Assembly (NCBI GenBank): GCA_016714745.1
Contig: JADKCG010000021.1
Coordinates: 1-64,000 of the forward strand
From: Elusimicrobiota bacterium
GTDB taxonomy: Bacteria > Elusimicrobiota > Elusimicrobia > FEN-1173
Reading direction: 5' to 3'
Length of the DNA: 64,000 bases
The position numbers and the translations under genes were made by a program. Under the pieces are notes generated by a model. The model was not told where the DNA came from. It worked only from the letters and a program-made list of their open reading frames with translations, and did no database searches. Shown piece after piece: positions 45,695-54,473 of the stretch. The first letter of the stretch is position 1, and the number at the start of each line of letters is the position of its first letter.

Positions 45695-46288
45695 GGCCTG
45701 TTTGCGTAGGGGGATTGGAACTTCTTCGCCAATGGAATGAAGGGTTCCAGGAGAATTTTCCCACAGGGGAAAGAGAACATTATTTTCACGCTCGATTCGG
45801 TTTTCAAGCAATGAAAAAACGCGGTGGGCGTTCGAGGCAAACTCGACAAAATTTGACTGAATGGAACTCGCGGACCGCCAGGCGTCTTTAAAGTTTCCGA
45901 ACGCCCGCCTCAAATGCCCCATCTCGACAAAAAACCGTTCAGCGCACGTTCGTATCTTTTCATCTTCAGACAAGAGGAAAGCGGGATAGAAGTCCCGATC
46001 TTCCTGGGATAAATGAAGCGACAATGTGGCGGCCAGAACGTCTAACCGTTCACTTATATTAACGACAACCGTTGAGTTCACCGGCATTTGCATAAGGGCC
46101 CGGATGACCCCCACCTGATCCAGGATGTCGGCATGTTGCGTTCGAAGCTCTCTGGTGTCCAAGTCGATCGCCTCCCTGTGCTCCCTTTCAATGATCGACT
46201 GTTTTTTGGAAACCTTGAACCCGGATTTTGCAATAGGACACGGCATTCGACGAAGAATCCGGGACTTTTTCTTCCTCAAAACGCTCAA
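45692..46288 (-). CDS. Hemerythrin-like HHE domain protein
   Basis: A four-helix protein of up to 198 residues. Candidate iron ligands lie in EREHREAIDLDTRELRTQHA, LSLHLSQEDRDFYPAFL, MGHLRRAFGNF and ENRIERENNVLFPLW, matching the spaced H/E pattern of HHE domains that bind a di-iron site for O2 or NO sensing or storage. The first 30 residues (MSVLRKKKSRILRRMPCPIA and KSGFKVSKK) are encoded by the left arm of the palindromic repeat, so the gene either took its start from the repeat or has a later non-ATG start. Convergent with the unknown gene at 45248. Confidence 0.7.
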   Translation of the reverse strand: MSVLRKKKSRILRRMPCPIAKSGFKVSKKQSIIEREHREAIDLDTRELRTQHADILDQVGVIRALMQMPVNSTVVVNISERLDVLAATLSLHLSQEDRDFYPAFLLSEDEKIRTCAERFFVEMGHLRRAFGNFKDAWRSASSIQSNFVEFASNAHRVFSLLENRIERENNVLFPLWENSPGTLHSIGEEVPIPLRKQA

Positions 46289-46382
46289 CCGTAGACACCG
46301 CTACGCTTTCGCGTTTTTCGTCGAAAAAGCCGCCGGATTCTTCATCTCGGTGCTCGCGCCTATTGCAAAGTCCGGGTTGAAC
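46215..46382. repeat. 168-bp imperfect palindrome (MITE- or REP-like element)
   Basis: The left arm from TTGAACCCGGATTTTGCAAT and the right arm ending ATTGCAAAGTCCGGGTTGAA are near-perfect complements. Inner blocks (AAGAATCCGG with CCGGATTCTT; AAAACGC with GCGTTTTT; AGACACCG) also pair, so either strand can fold into one long interrupted hairpin. Related half or end copies occur at 38194-38290 and 19212-19237. It lies between the divergent hemerythrin and engB genes. Confidence 0.72.
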
Positions 46383-46429
46383 AAAATTTACTGTCCGTCC
46401 CATTTAGGGGCTATAATAGATCATCCATT

Positions 46430-47011
46430 ATGCTGAACCATGTCCAATACCTTATCAGTGAGACGAATCCAGGAAACCTGGGCCCCTCGACAGCGGAGGT
46501 CAGTTTTGTTGGTCGCTCTAACGTGGGAAAAAGCACGCTCCTCAACGCTCTTTGTGGTCACGTATTGGCCCGGGTCTCCAAAACGCCCGGAAGAACGCGC
46601 ATGATTAACGTGTTTTCCGCTGGAAAAGATCGTTGGTTGGTGGACTTGCCGGGGTACGGCTATGCGGTGGTTCCGAAAAACGAGCGCCGAGAGTGGGGTC
46701 CCATGATAGAGGGGTATTTAACGGGCCGCGCCAACCTAAGGATGATCTTTTGTCTGATCGACGCCAAGGTTGGCCCCACCCCGTTGGACACTCAAATGCA
46801 CGAATGGCTCATTTCCCAAAATCTTCCCTGGCGCATTGTCGCAACGAAAGCCGACCAAGTCCGATCCTCCCTGGCAAAAAAACAGCGCCAAGACATTGCT
46901 CACGTTTTCGGCCTTCAGCCCAACGACATCGCCTGGGTCAGCGCGAGTAAAGGGTTAGGAATACAAGAACTGAAAACTGAAGTATCTCGCCTTCTTACAT
47001 CCCAAAAATAA
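46430..47011 (+). CDS. engB: Ribosome-biogenesis GTPase EngB/YsxC
   Basis: An essential GTPase acting in 50S subunit assembly. The 193-residue protein shows G1 GRSNVGKST (near residue 28), the G2 threonine in SKTPGRTRMINVF, G3 DLPGYGYA, G4 ATKAD and G5 VSASKG. Length is typical. It begins right after the palindromic repeat and ends five bases before the end of the convergent flotillin gene. Confidence 0.96.
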   Translation: MLNHVQYLISETNPGNLGPSTAEVSFVGRSNVGKSTLLNALCGHVLARVSKTPGRTRMINVFSAGKDRWLVDLPGYGYAVVPKNERREWGPMIEGYLTGRANLRMIFCLIDAKVGPTPLDTQMHEWLISQNLPWRIVATKADQVRSSLAKKQRQDIAHVFGLQPNDIAWVSASKGLGIQELKTEVSRLLTSQK

Positions 47012-47015
47012 GAAT

Positions 47016-48381
47016 CTATCCTTTTGGTTTCGGAGATTCTTCTTTTTTCACGGGAGACCCCTGAACCGAACCCAAATAGTTCGGGAGATCAATGCCGGCC
47101 ATCGCGGCCACTTCGTGGAGCGGGGAGCGTACGGACGAGGTTGCTCATGAAATGGGCCGTCGACGACCCTTTCTCGCCCCCGGAATCCCATACGGTGATC
47201 TTGTCGATTTTGATGTTCTTGATCACTTCGGTCTGCAGACGGACAATTTCTTCCAACTTTTCCACCAACAACAAGGTCGCCGCATCTTTGGGACTGTTTT
47301 GGGCGCTTTCCACCAACGCCTTGTAGCCGTCGGCTTTAGCGGTTAACACTTTATGGATACCCGCCGCTTCGGCGGTCTTCACAGACACGATGGCATCGGC
47401 TTCGCCCCGGGCGGTGCGGCGGTTTTTTTCCGCGGCGGCTTCAGCGTCAATTTCCACTTTCCGTTTTTCGATTTCCCGAGGAACCACCTGTTCCGCTTCA
47501 AGTCGGCGGGTTTCCGCCAACGCTTTGGACCGCTGAATTTCGGCCGTGGCCACTTGCTTGGCCACTTCACCCCGCCGCGTGGCATCCGCTTCTTTTTCCG
47601 CTAAATCAGCGTTATAGGCGGCGATGTTGGCCTTGGCGGTGTTTTCCCCTTCCACGGCCTTTGCGTTGAAAGAGGCCACTTGAATCCGCCGTTCCCGTTG
47701 AGCGTCGGCTTCGCCGATGGCGCCTTTCTTTTCCTGATCGGCCACGTCGACTTTCGCTTGGTTGACAGCGGTCGAGGCGGCCTTTTTCCCGATGCTTTCA
47801 ATGTAGCCTGACTCATCCGTAATGTCGGTGATGTTGACGTTGATCAACGTCAACCCGATTTTACCGAGTTCGGTGTCAATATTTTTGCGCACCGCCTCCA
47901 TAAACCGTTCGCGGTCTTGGTTGATCTGTTCGATGGTCAAGGACGCCAACGTTAATCGCAGTTGGCCGAAAATGATTTCCTGGGACATGGTTTCAATTTC
48001 TTGGCGTTCCAGGTTCAACAAACGCACGGCGGCGTTGGTCATGGATTCAGGGCCGGTATCGATGGCCACGGTAAACGTGCTGGGCACGTTCACCCGAATG
48101 TTCTGGAGGGACAGAGCGTTCCGCAGTGGAATATTGATCGTCATGGGCGTCAAGCTAAGATAGGCATAGTCCTGAATCAAAGGCCAGACCATGGTCCCGC
48201 CGCCGTGGATACAACGAACAGAGCGCCCTGTCCCGACTTTACCGTAAACCGCCAAAATCATGTTCGACGGACACCGTCGATAACGGCTGGCCAAAAACAA
48301 CATCGTCACAAATAAAAACCCCGCCAAAAGCGCCCCACCGATAATAGTGAAATTCAATGTCAATCCTTGCAAAAGATCCAT
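47016..48381 (-). CDS. Flotillin-family (SPFH) membrane protein (one frame break)
   Basis: Starts with a membrane helix (IIGGALLAGFLFVTMLFLA) followed by the SPFH domain (ILAVYGKVGTGRSVRCIHGG, ITDITDESGYIESIGKKAA) and a long Ala/Glu/Lys-rich coiled-coil with repeated EA/RA pairs (ATRRGEVAKQVATAEIQRSK). This is a YqiK/FloT-type scaffold of membrane microdomains. The first frame stops at 47089. After restoring one C at about 47122 the frame continues LHEVAAMAGIDLPNYLG to a stop at 47016, matching the usual flotillin end. About 455 residues. It lies ten bases downstream of its usual partner, nfeD. Confidence 0.92.
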
Positions 48382-48390
48382 TCTGTCCCC

Positions 48391-48996
48391 CTATTTGAGC
48401 TTTTTTACGGAAACCGTGGTCCCGTCCACAATACGAACCACCGTCACATCAGAAAACGAATCCAAATCCACCCGGTCTTCGGAAATCGCTTCCACAAACC
48501 GCGTGGCGTTATTCACCGATAACCGCACCTGGCCACGGCCTTCGGCGGGAATCCGCGCATAAACCGACCCTGAAAGGTTCAAGGTCTTCTCCATGGAAAA
48601 CACATCGCCCGCGCTATTCAGCTTCCCCATCAACTTGAAGAGATAGGCTGTCAAGAACATGGCCACGGCACCCGACACTAAAGCAACGAGGAAAGAGAAG
48701 GTCGTGCCCATCCCAAATTGTTTCTGACCGGCCAATCCCGCCCACCCAAACGTCATAAAAAAACCCGTCAGGGATTGGAGGGAGACCAGCTTAAACGCGG
48801 CATCCGTAGCGTTCAGGGCATGGGAATGGGAGGTTCCCCCGTCCGCGGTGTCCCCCCCATCGCTCACATGATCCAATGCGCCGTCATCCCCTCCAAATCC
48901 TCCCACGACCATGGCGGCCAACCGAAAGAGGAAAAAGAAAGTCCCCACCAGGGCGAACACCCAGTAGATCAACTCCGCTCCGCGAATGGAAGCCAT
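48391..48996 (-). CDS. NfeD-like membrane protein
   Basis: The start at 48996 is six bases after GGGAGG, a better distance than the ATG at 49002, which abuts it. The 201-residue protein has an N-terminal helix (LIYWVFALVGTFFFLFRLAAM), a Gly/Asp-rich loop, two further helices (SLTGFFMTFGWAGLAG; FSFLVALVSGAVAMFLTAYL) and a C-terminal OB-fold (NLSGSVYARIPAEGRGQVRL). NfeD proteins are encoded with SPFH proteins and modulate membrane microdomains. Confidence 0.85.
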   Translation of the reverse strand: MASIRGAELIYWVFALVGTFFFLFRLAAMVVGGFGGDDGALDHVSDGGDTADGGTSHSHALNATDAAFKLVSLQSLTGFFMTFGWAGLAGQKQFGMGTTFSFLVALVSGAVAMFLTAYLFKLMGKLNSAGDVFSMEKTLNLSGSVYARIPAEGRGQVRLSVNNATRFVEAISEDRVDLDSFSDVTVVRIVDGTTVSVKKLK

Positions 48997-49153
48997 CGAC
49001 ATCCTCCCTGTTCTGAATTTCTTTCGCTATAAAATGAAGCACATGCCCCTTCGTACGGGGGGCATTTTCCCAAAACGCTTGTCGCGACGACAACCTGCCG
49101 CACCGCGGGGGGGGGTCGATCCGGCCCGTAAGCGATGCTTGGGACGGGGCCGA

Positions 49154-49624
49154 TTAAATTTCCAATAGGCTTCGGAGCATCCAGCTTGTTTTTTCGTGGA
49201 GTTGGAGGCGTTGGGTGAGCAGGTCCATGGTGGCCTGATCAGCGGCCGCTTCGGCGGCGGGGAATGCCTGACGCGCGGTGTGGATCACGGTCTCGTGGCT
49301 CTCCAGAAGTTGGCGGATCATATCTTGGGCTTTGGGAACGCCGACCGCTTCTTTAATCGACGTCAACTTCCCAAACTCCGCGTAAGAACCGGGAGCCGGG
49401 GCCCCCAATGCGCGGATGCGTTCGGCGATCAAGTCCACCGCGAGCGCCAGTTCCGTGTAATGCTGTTCAAACATCAGATGGAGCGTTTGAAACATGGGGC
49501 CCACAACGTTCCAGTGAAAGTTGTGGGTTTTCAAGTACAGCGTATAGCTGTCGGCCAACAACACCGAGAGCCCCTTCGCGATTTCGGTTTTCTGTTGCGG
49601 GGACATTTCTTTAACGTTTGTCAT
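49154..49624 (-). CDS. dps: Dps-family ferritin-like DNA-protection protein
   Basis: The 156-residue protein has the Dps ferroxidase signature: NFHWNVVGPMF, HLMFEQHYTELALAVDLIAE and RIRALGAPAPGSYAEF. Members form 12-mers that oxidise and store iron and protect DNA during oxidative stress. Its presence next to an anaerobic metabolism gene set suggests exposure to oxygen. It is single; about 90 bases without a clear feature separate it from the ABC exporter end. Confidence 0.94.
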   Translation of the reverse strand: MTNVKEMSPQQKTEIAKGLSVLLADSYTLYLKTHNFHWNVVGPMFQTLHLMFEQHYTELALAVDLIAERIRALGAPAPGSYAEFGKLTSIKEAVGVPKAQDMIRQLLESHETVIHTARQAFPAAEAAADQATMDLLTQRLQLHEKTSWMLRSLLEI

Positions 49625-49715
49625 AAAATCTCGCTTTACTAACCTATCTTCATTGCCCTATTATACTGTTTATTGAAACCCCACAAGGCAGACCGTTGGC
49701 CACTGGGGCAAACCC

Positions 49716-50513
49716 TCAGCTGACACTTTCAGCGCTATAGCGGGCGATGAGGCCCGTGCGAACTGCGCGACGAAAAACGTCGCGAAAAATCCAACAAGCC
49801 GCGAAAAGATGGAGAAGAGCCAAACCCGAACCCCAAACCAAGGGAGTGAAAGAAATGTCTTTCCCCAAAACCAAGGACCTTAAACTTTCAAACACGTAGG
49901 AGGGGGGAAGGGCCCGCGCGACCCCGCGCATCCACAGCGGCAGAGTATCGACTGGATATAAGACCCCGACGAAGGGGGAAATGAGGGCCGGGATGGGCCA
50001 GATAAACCATTCCGCCGCAGGCCCCAACCGAAGAACGAGGGCGCAACCGAAAATCCCCATGGCGATGCCGAAGAGAAAAAGAACCAGGAGAAAGGGAATC
50101 GCCAAAACCCCATACGCTGACACCGAAAATCCAAATACCGGCACCGCGAAAGCCAGCATGACCCCCAACCCAATCACACTGGTGGCCACGCTGGAGAGCA
50201 CCATCCCCCCTAAATATTCCCCAATGGAGATCGGCGTTGAAAAAACGTTCAGGAAGTTCCTTGACCAAACGTCCTCAAAAAATATCATGGTGACACCTTG
50301 CATCACACGGATAAAAAAGTTCCAGAGCAGAACCGCGCCCAAAAGCGTGGGCACAAAGTTCGAGGCGGTCATCGTGTTCAAATATCGCGTGAGGTACCCC
50401 CACAACACCATATCAATGGCCACCCAAGTGAAAAGAGGAAAAACCCGGGATAGGCTTCCCCGAACCAAGTAGACATACCGCACGATCACCGCGGCGATTC
50501 TGCGAACACTCAT
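49716..50513 (-). CDS. ABC-2 type exporter permease
   Basis: The 265-residue protein has about six membrane segments, for example VFPLFTWVAIDMVLWGYLT, LLGAVLLWNFFIRVMQGVTM and YGVLAIPFLLVLFLFGIAMG. The end ISPFVGVLYPVDTLPLWMRG and LPPSYVFESLRSL is characteristic of ABC-2 permeases with ABC-A/NodJ-like features. It overlaps its ATPase by four bases (ATGA). The substrate is unknown. Confidence 0.92.
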   Translation of the reverse strand: MSVRRIAAVIVRYVYLVRGSLSRVFPLFTWVAIDMVLWGYLTRYLNTMTASNFVPTLLGAVLLWNFFIRVMQGVTMIFFEDVWSRNFLNVFSTPISIGEYLGGMVLSSVATSVIGLGVMLAFAVPVFGFSVSAYGVLAIPFLLVLFLFGIAMGIFGCALVLRLGPAAEWFIWPIPALISPFVGVLYPVDTLPLWMRGVARALPPSYVFESLRSLVLGKDISFTPLVWGSGLALLHLFAACWIFRDVFRRAVRTGLIARYSAESVS

Positions 50514-51247
50514 GGGAGAACGCCTTCGAGGGACAGCGGTTCAAGGGCCACGGCGATGAAGAGGTCTTCCAAATTCTTTTTTCCGTGCAAGGCCGGAAGG
50601 GTTTTGGGATTCCCACCCAGAAGAATCCGCCCCCGCGAGAGAAGGAGCACGCGGTCGCACACTTCCGCCACTTCGTGCATGTTGTGGGATGTCCAGAGGA
50701 CTCCGGCCCGACTTTCGGCCACATAGGACCGGATCACCGATCGGATATGCCGCGCCGTGGCGGGATCCAATGACGCCGTGGGCTCGTCCAAGAGAAGCAG
50801 ATGGGGAAGGTTTAAAAGGGCCTTGGCCAGAGACACCCGGGTTTGCTCTCCTGACGAGAGGGTTCCGCATTTCACATTGCGAAATCTTATAAGGTCAAAC
50901 TGCCCAAGGAGAGTGGCGATCCGTTCCCGCGCGTTGGGCACGCTGTAGAGAAGCGAAAACACCCGCAGGTTTTGGTACACGGTGAGATTCCCGGGAAGAG
51001 GCGCATAGCCCGCCGCGAAGTTCATGCGGGAGAGGACCCAGCTCCGTCGAGAAGAGATGGTTTCCCCCTCCACAGACACCGCCCCCGAATCAGGTTCCAA
51101 CACCCCCATCACCATGTTGATGGTCGTCGTCTTCCCCGCCCCATTGGGCCCTAATAGACCCACGATCTCCCCCGGCCCCACGACAAAAGAAACCCCGTCC
51201 ACGGCCGCCACCGCGCCGTAGCTTTTGCGAAGAACATCCAGCCTCAA
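50510..51247 (-). CDS. ABC exporter ATP-binding protein
   Basis: The 245-residue protein has Walker A GLLGPNGAGKTTTINM (near residue 34), Q-loop region AAGYAPLPGNLTVYQNLRV (the glutamine is replaced: GYAP where many have GYLPQ), signature TLSSGEQTRVSLAKAL, Walker B HLLLLDEPTASLDP and switch TSHNMHEV. It pairs with the permease downstream. The signature LSSGE differs from the usual LSGGQ but is tolerated in this subfamily. Confidence 0.94.
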   Translation of the reverse strand: MRLDVLRKSYGAVAAVDGVSFVVGPGEIVGLLGPNGAGKTTTINMVMGVLEPDSGAVSVEGETISSRRSWVLSRMNFAAGYAPLPGNLTVYQNLRVFSLLYSVPNARERIATLLGQFDLIRFRNVKCGTLSSGEQTRVSLAKALLNLPHLLLLDEPTASLDPATARHIRSVIRSYVAESRAGVLWTSHNMHEVAEVCDRVLLLSRGRILLGGNPKTLPALHGKKNLEDLFIAVALEPLSLEGVLP

Positions 51248-51724
51248 AATGTCGATGGAATTCCTCCCAAAAAAGCCAATTCATTGTCAACACAGTGCTG
51301 TCGCCAGGAACTTCGGATCAGGCCTCCACTTAGCTCGCTGCTGGGTGAAGGGACCGAGAAGCTACCCGGGATTCCCCGGTAATCGGGAAAGAAAAAGACC
51401 CAACGACCGAGAGCCGTTGAGCCTTTCGACCCCGGTGGGGGGTTTCGAAATTGGGGTGAGTAACGGGATTTCCCCTTCCCCCGCCCCTTCGGGGCTCCTC
51501 CAGGGGCCGGCCACCCTCGCTGGCGCAGGCCTTCGGCCTGCTTTTCCGCCATTCATGGCGGCGCTTTGGGTTGGCTTCAAATCCCATCAGGTTGATTAAA
51601 TTGGGGTGCTTTTAAAAATTTGAAAACTATTCCCCTTGACTTCCCAAATGTAGCCCATTCCTATTGGGACAATTTCCGCCTGACGGGAGAATATTACATT
51701 AAACCAACGCGGTTGACCCTGTAG

Positions 51725-52006
51725 CATGGGCTTCCAGCCCATGTGGTTCTGTCGTGCCCCTTTATCGTTCCGAACGGATCGACGAACGTGATAAAGCATT
51801 TTCCTTCTCCCGTCCGTGGGAGAAGGTGTCCCGAAGGGACGGATGAGGGGCGGTTTTCCGTTGAACCAAGCCCTTGTATTTCCCTCTCCCGCTGGCGGGA
51901 GAGGGCCAGGGAGAGGGTGGGCGCGTTTCACCTCACCCCCACCGGGGGGGGAGGCCGGGAGCGGGGGGCGTTTTTTTTAGCTTCAATTTGTGCCCGCTAT
52001 GCGGGC
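51725..52006. repeat. Cluster of four dispersed-type palindromes
   Basis: CATGGGCT/AGCCCATG (51725-51743); CCTTCTCCC/GGGAGAAGG (51803-51826) with GTCCC/GGGAC (51828-51840); CCCTCTCCCGC/GCGGGAGAGGG (51882-51905, same family as 21060 and 33555); GCCCGC/GCGGGC (51992-52006). Such palindromes are common mobile intergenic repeats in GC-rich genomes. Confidence 0.65.
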
Positions 52007-52402
52007 GCCACACCGCACCGCTGTTCTCTCCACGTTCACGTCCAATGAATGGGACAGTAAGCAGGACAAGCCCCGGGCCTTTGACCTGGCGGGGGGCCAC
52101 GGTGTCCGCGCTCGAACCACCGGCCACCGAGAACCCAAGCGACTTTCCTCTCTCATCGAAAACAGACCCCGCCACAAAAGAAGAGCCCCAGCAATTTCGG
52201 GCCGGGGGAGGAAGCTCGGACCTTGGTTGAATCGCTGGACGGGAAAGAATGGGGGACCGCTCCTCTTTCGGTGGATGAAGACGACTGTTCACCAGGCCGC
52301 CCACGGCGGCGGCCTGCGCGCCTGTTAAACGCTGACGATTGATTCGTCTCCGTTGGGGTGACAAGCGGGCAACCCAACACGCGAAGAAACCCCGCGCTGA
52401 AA

Positions 52403-53312
52403 GAACGCCCGTCGCGGCGCATTAAACGCGCCGCAACTCCTGCCTCCGAATCCGACGTTTCCCGCCCCGATCCACAGGAAAAGCCGCGCGGCCTTTCTGG
52501 CCGCGCCCCGCTGGGCTCCGGTGGATTCGTTCCCGGCGGAGCGGTTCCGCCCCTTGCTCCGGTCGGGGAACGGAAACCCGCTGACGGTTATTTCGTCGGT
52601 CGCGGGAGATATGTTCACCGCTCCGGTTTGCGGACAATCGGCGCGCTGGACGAACGCCCGTCGCGGCGCATTAAACGCGCCGCAACTCCTGCCTCCGATT
52701 CCGACGTTGCCCGCTCCGGTCCAACGGAGAAGCCGCGCGGCCTTTTTGGCCGCGCCCCGCTAAGCTCCGGTTGATTTGTTCCCGCCGGACCGCTTCCGCC
52801 CATTGCTTCGGTATGGGAACGGAAACCTGCTAACGGTTATTTCGTCGATCGCGAGAGATATGTTCCCAGCTCCGATTTTCGGGAAATCCTTGCGCTGGAC
52901 GAACGCCCGTCGCGGCGCATTAAACGCGCCGCAACTCCTGCCTCCGAATCCGACGTTTCCCGCCCCGATCCACAGGAAAAGCCGCGCGGCCTTTTTGGCC
53001 GCGCCCCGCTGAGCTCCGGTGGAATCGTTCCCGCCGGAGCGATTCCGCCCCTTGCTCCGGTTGGGGAACGGAAACCCGCTGACGGTTATTTCGTCGGTCG
53101 CGGGAGATATGTTTCCCGCTCCGGTTTGCGGAAAATCATTGCTCCGAACGAACGCCCGTCGCGGCGCATGGTTTCCGGACTAGCGTCCTCCAACCATTTC
53201 CTCGCCTCCCTCGGCTCGGTCATCAAACGCGCCGCAACTTCTGCCTCCGGTTCCGACGTTTCCAGCTCCGGTCCACGGGAAAAGCCGCGCGGCCAGAGGC
53301 CGCGCCCCGCTT
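52403..53312. repeat. Tandem array with exact 249-bp period (three full units and one altered unit)
   Basis: The landmark GAACGCCCGTCGCGGCGCAT begins at 52403, 52652, 52901 and 53150, spacings of exactly 249 bases each. Every unit contains the hairpin GCGGCGC/GCGCCGC (52414-52434 in unit 1), the hairpin GCGCGGCC/GGCCGCGC (52486-52506), and the string CCGCTGACGGTTATTTCGTC or a close variant. The fourth unit has about 50 extra bases inserted in the first hairpin loop and loses similarity after about 53312. The period is a multiple of three, but unit 2 carries an in-frame stop and no start or ribosome-binding site is evident. Confidence 0.85.
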
Positions 53313-53431
53313 CCGCCCCGGCCCCGCTCTGCGGGGCTCCACCTCCCGGCCCGCCGGTCACCTATCGGCTTCGCCCTTTCTTCGCGCGCGCACACCAAAA
53401 TCAAGTGGAATTCGTCGGTCCGGGAGGTGGA

Positions 53432-53499
53432 CTCAATCCCCTTCGGGGACTGAGCGGGGCGGAATTGTGCCCGTTCGGGCACATACCCCTCCGGGGTAT
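53432..53499. repeat. Three consecutive tight hairpins
   Basis: CTCAATCCCC/GGGGACTGAG with loop TTC (53432-53454), TGTGCCC/GGGCACA with loop GTTC (53466-53483), ATACCCC/GGGGTAT with loop TCC (53483-53499). All have 3-4 base loops and GC-rich stems. Together they would make a very stable structured transcript. Confidence 0.55.
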
Positions 53500-53989
53500 A
53501 CAGATGACATGAAAAATCAAGAATAGGGGCAACTTCTCAATCCACATCCAAACCGGGGCACGAGTGCTCGCGCCCCATTACGATCGCCAAGATGCAAGAA
53601 AATTAACTGCCGCGTCCGCAAAGACCGGCCGCTCCGCCACGTCAACAGCCAAGGCACGCGGCCTTCGGCCGCGATAGGAGCCGTCGCTCTGCTCCGGAAC
53701 AATTTACGGCGTCCTGAAACTGGCCCCTCCCCCCCACGGTTCTTGCCTTCTTTCGCCCTTGGGTCACCAACGTTCTTAGTGCTTTTCTTTATCTCCGCTT
53801 CGGGTCCGACGGCCGTGGCCAGGCCCCTGCACAAAGGCAGGGGCGGGGGCGGGGCCACATCCCGCCGCCCGTACAACCCCCCCTCCCCCCTTCAAGGGCA
53901 AAATCAAAAAGATTGGCCAACACGGGCGCCGAAAGGCACGGCTTACCCGTGTCGCGGATGACCACGCGACCAGCCAAGGTCCAAATAAT

Positions 53990-54070
53990 GCGGCCCGCCA
54001 AAAACGCGGGCCGCCAGCAATCTAAGGCGCCAAATTTCACGGCTTGCCCAATCGGCGCCCAATGGGCGCC
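53990..54070. repeat. Two GC hairpins upstream of the terminator
   Basis: GCGGCCCGC (53990-53998) pairs with GCGGGCCGC (54006-54014). GGCGCCC (54054-54060) pairs with GGGCGCC (54064-54070). Confidence 0.5.
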
Positions 54071-54079
54071 TCAAAAAAC

Positions 54080-54114
54080 TCAAAAGCGCTGGTGGAGATC
54101 CACCCAGCGCTTTC
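54080..54114 (-). terminator. Intrinsic terminator after the DUF1016-SNase gene
   Basis: On the minus strand AAAGCGCTGG and CCAGCGCTTTT form a stem with additional pairing of TGGA/TCCA, followed by TTTTGAGTTTTTTG. It is 31 bases beyond the stop codon of the nuclease gene half at 54145, so that gene kept its original 3' end. Confidence 0.7.
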
Positions 54115-54144
54115 GATAATTGCCTACGAATGGTTAAGGGGGCC

Positions 54145-54433
54145 TCAATAAACCCGCGCTAGCCCCCGGTCAAGTAATTCTTGGTTCAACCATTTACCGT
54201 CCCGGTAAACCCGGCCCCACTCCATTCGTTCATCGAGGCTGTAGAACACATGACCCACAAATCTCCCGTGCAAGTCTTCCTTGCTCGTCCTGATCACTAT
54301 CTTTTTGGACTTCGCCATTTGATCTCGCACGTAGACAAAGGCCTCTTCTCCGCCGTCTTCTTTCAACGGCGGGGCATCCACCTCCGCCAGACGAATCCGC
54401 TGGCCAATCAACACATCAAACCCAAGGTCCAGG
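54145..54433 (-). pseudogene. 3' half of a DUF1016-SNase fusion gene interrupted by the mobile element
   Basis: The frame reads LDLGFDVLIGQRIRLAEVDA, KKIVIRTSKEDLHGRFVGHV and NQELLDRGLARVY before the stop at 54145. This is the second part of a staphylococcal-nuclease-like (SNase) domain with the two catalytic arginines in IRLAEVDAP and HGRFVGHV. It lacks the first strand (VVDGDT), which is found in frame at 59698-60245. A GTG at 54438 gives a 97-residue open frame but follows an in-frame stop made by the element end, so it is not a real gene start. Removing 54434-59697 joins the halves as DTLLVRLDLGFDVLIGQR. Confidence 0.88.
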
Positions 54434-54438
54434 CGCAC
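54434..54438. repeat. Target-site duplication, left copy (CGCAC)
   Basis: CGCAC directly before the left terminal repeat; the second copy is at 59698-59702. On the coding strand of the split gene the duplicated sequence is GTGCG. Confidence 0.75.
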
Positions 54439-54467
54439 TTATGTGACCAGTTTCGTTATGTGACGTG
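54439..54467 (+). repeat. Left end of the element: TIR plus a second direct motif
   Basis: TTATGTGACCAG (54439-54450) is followed by a second TTATGTGACGTG (54456-54467). Two tandem motifs at one end are what a pair of recombinase monomers would need as a binding site. Confidence 0.65.
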
Positions 54468-54473
54468 TTCTGC

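Larger units (their letters stand above)
51248..54144. other. 2.9-kb non-coding region of palindromes and tandem repeats
   Basis: No frame here has convincing coding character: open frames are low-complexity Arg/Pro/Gly shadows in several frames at once and lack ribosome-binding sites or recognisable domains. What is present is listed separately: a palindrome cluster (51725-52006), a 249-bp tandem array (52403-53312), three consecutive tight hairpins (53432-53499), two long GC hairpins (53990-54070) and a terminator (54080-54114). The stretch 51250-51720 contains only G/C-rich sequence with short inverted repeats. Confidence 0.6.

Noticed and set aside
52358..52774. 138-residue frame through the first two units of the 249-bp array
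   Set aside because: Low-complexity Arg/Pro/Gly sequence, an in-frame stop in unit 2, and equally long frames on the other strand; no start signal.
52403..53312. Possible CRISPR array
   Set aside because: The repeated unit is 249 bp and conserved throughout, without short repeats separated by unique spacers; no cas genes in the window.
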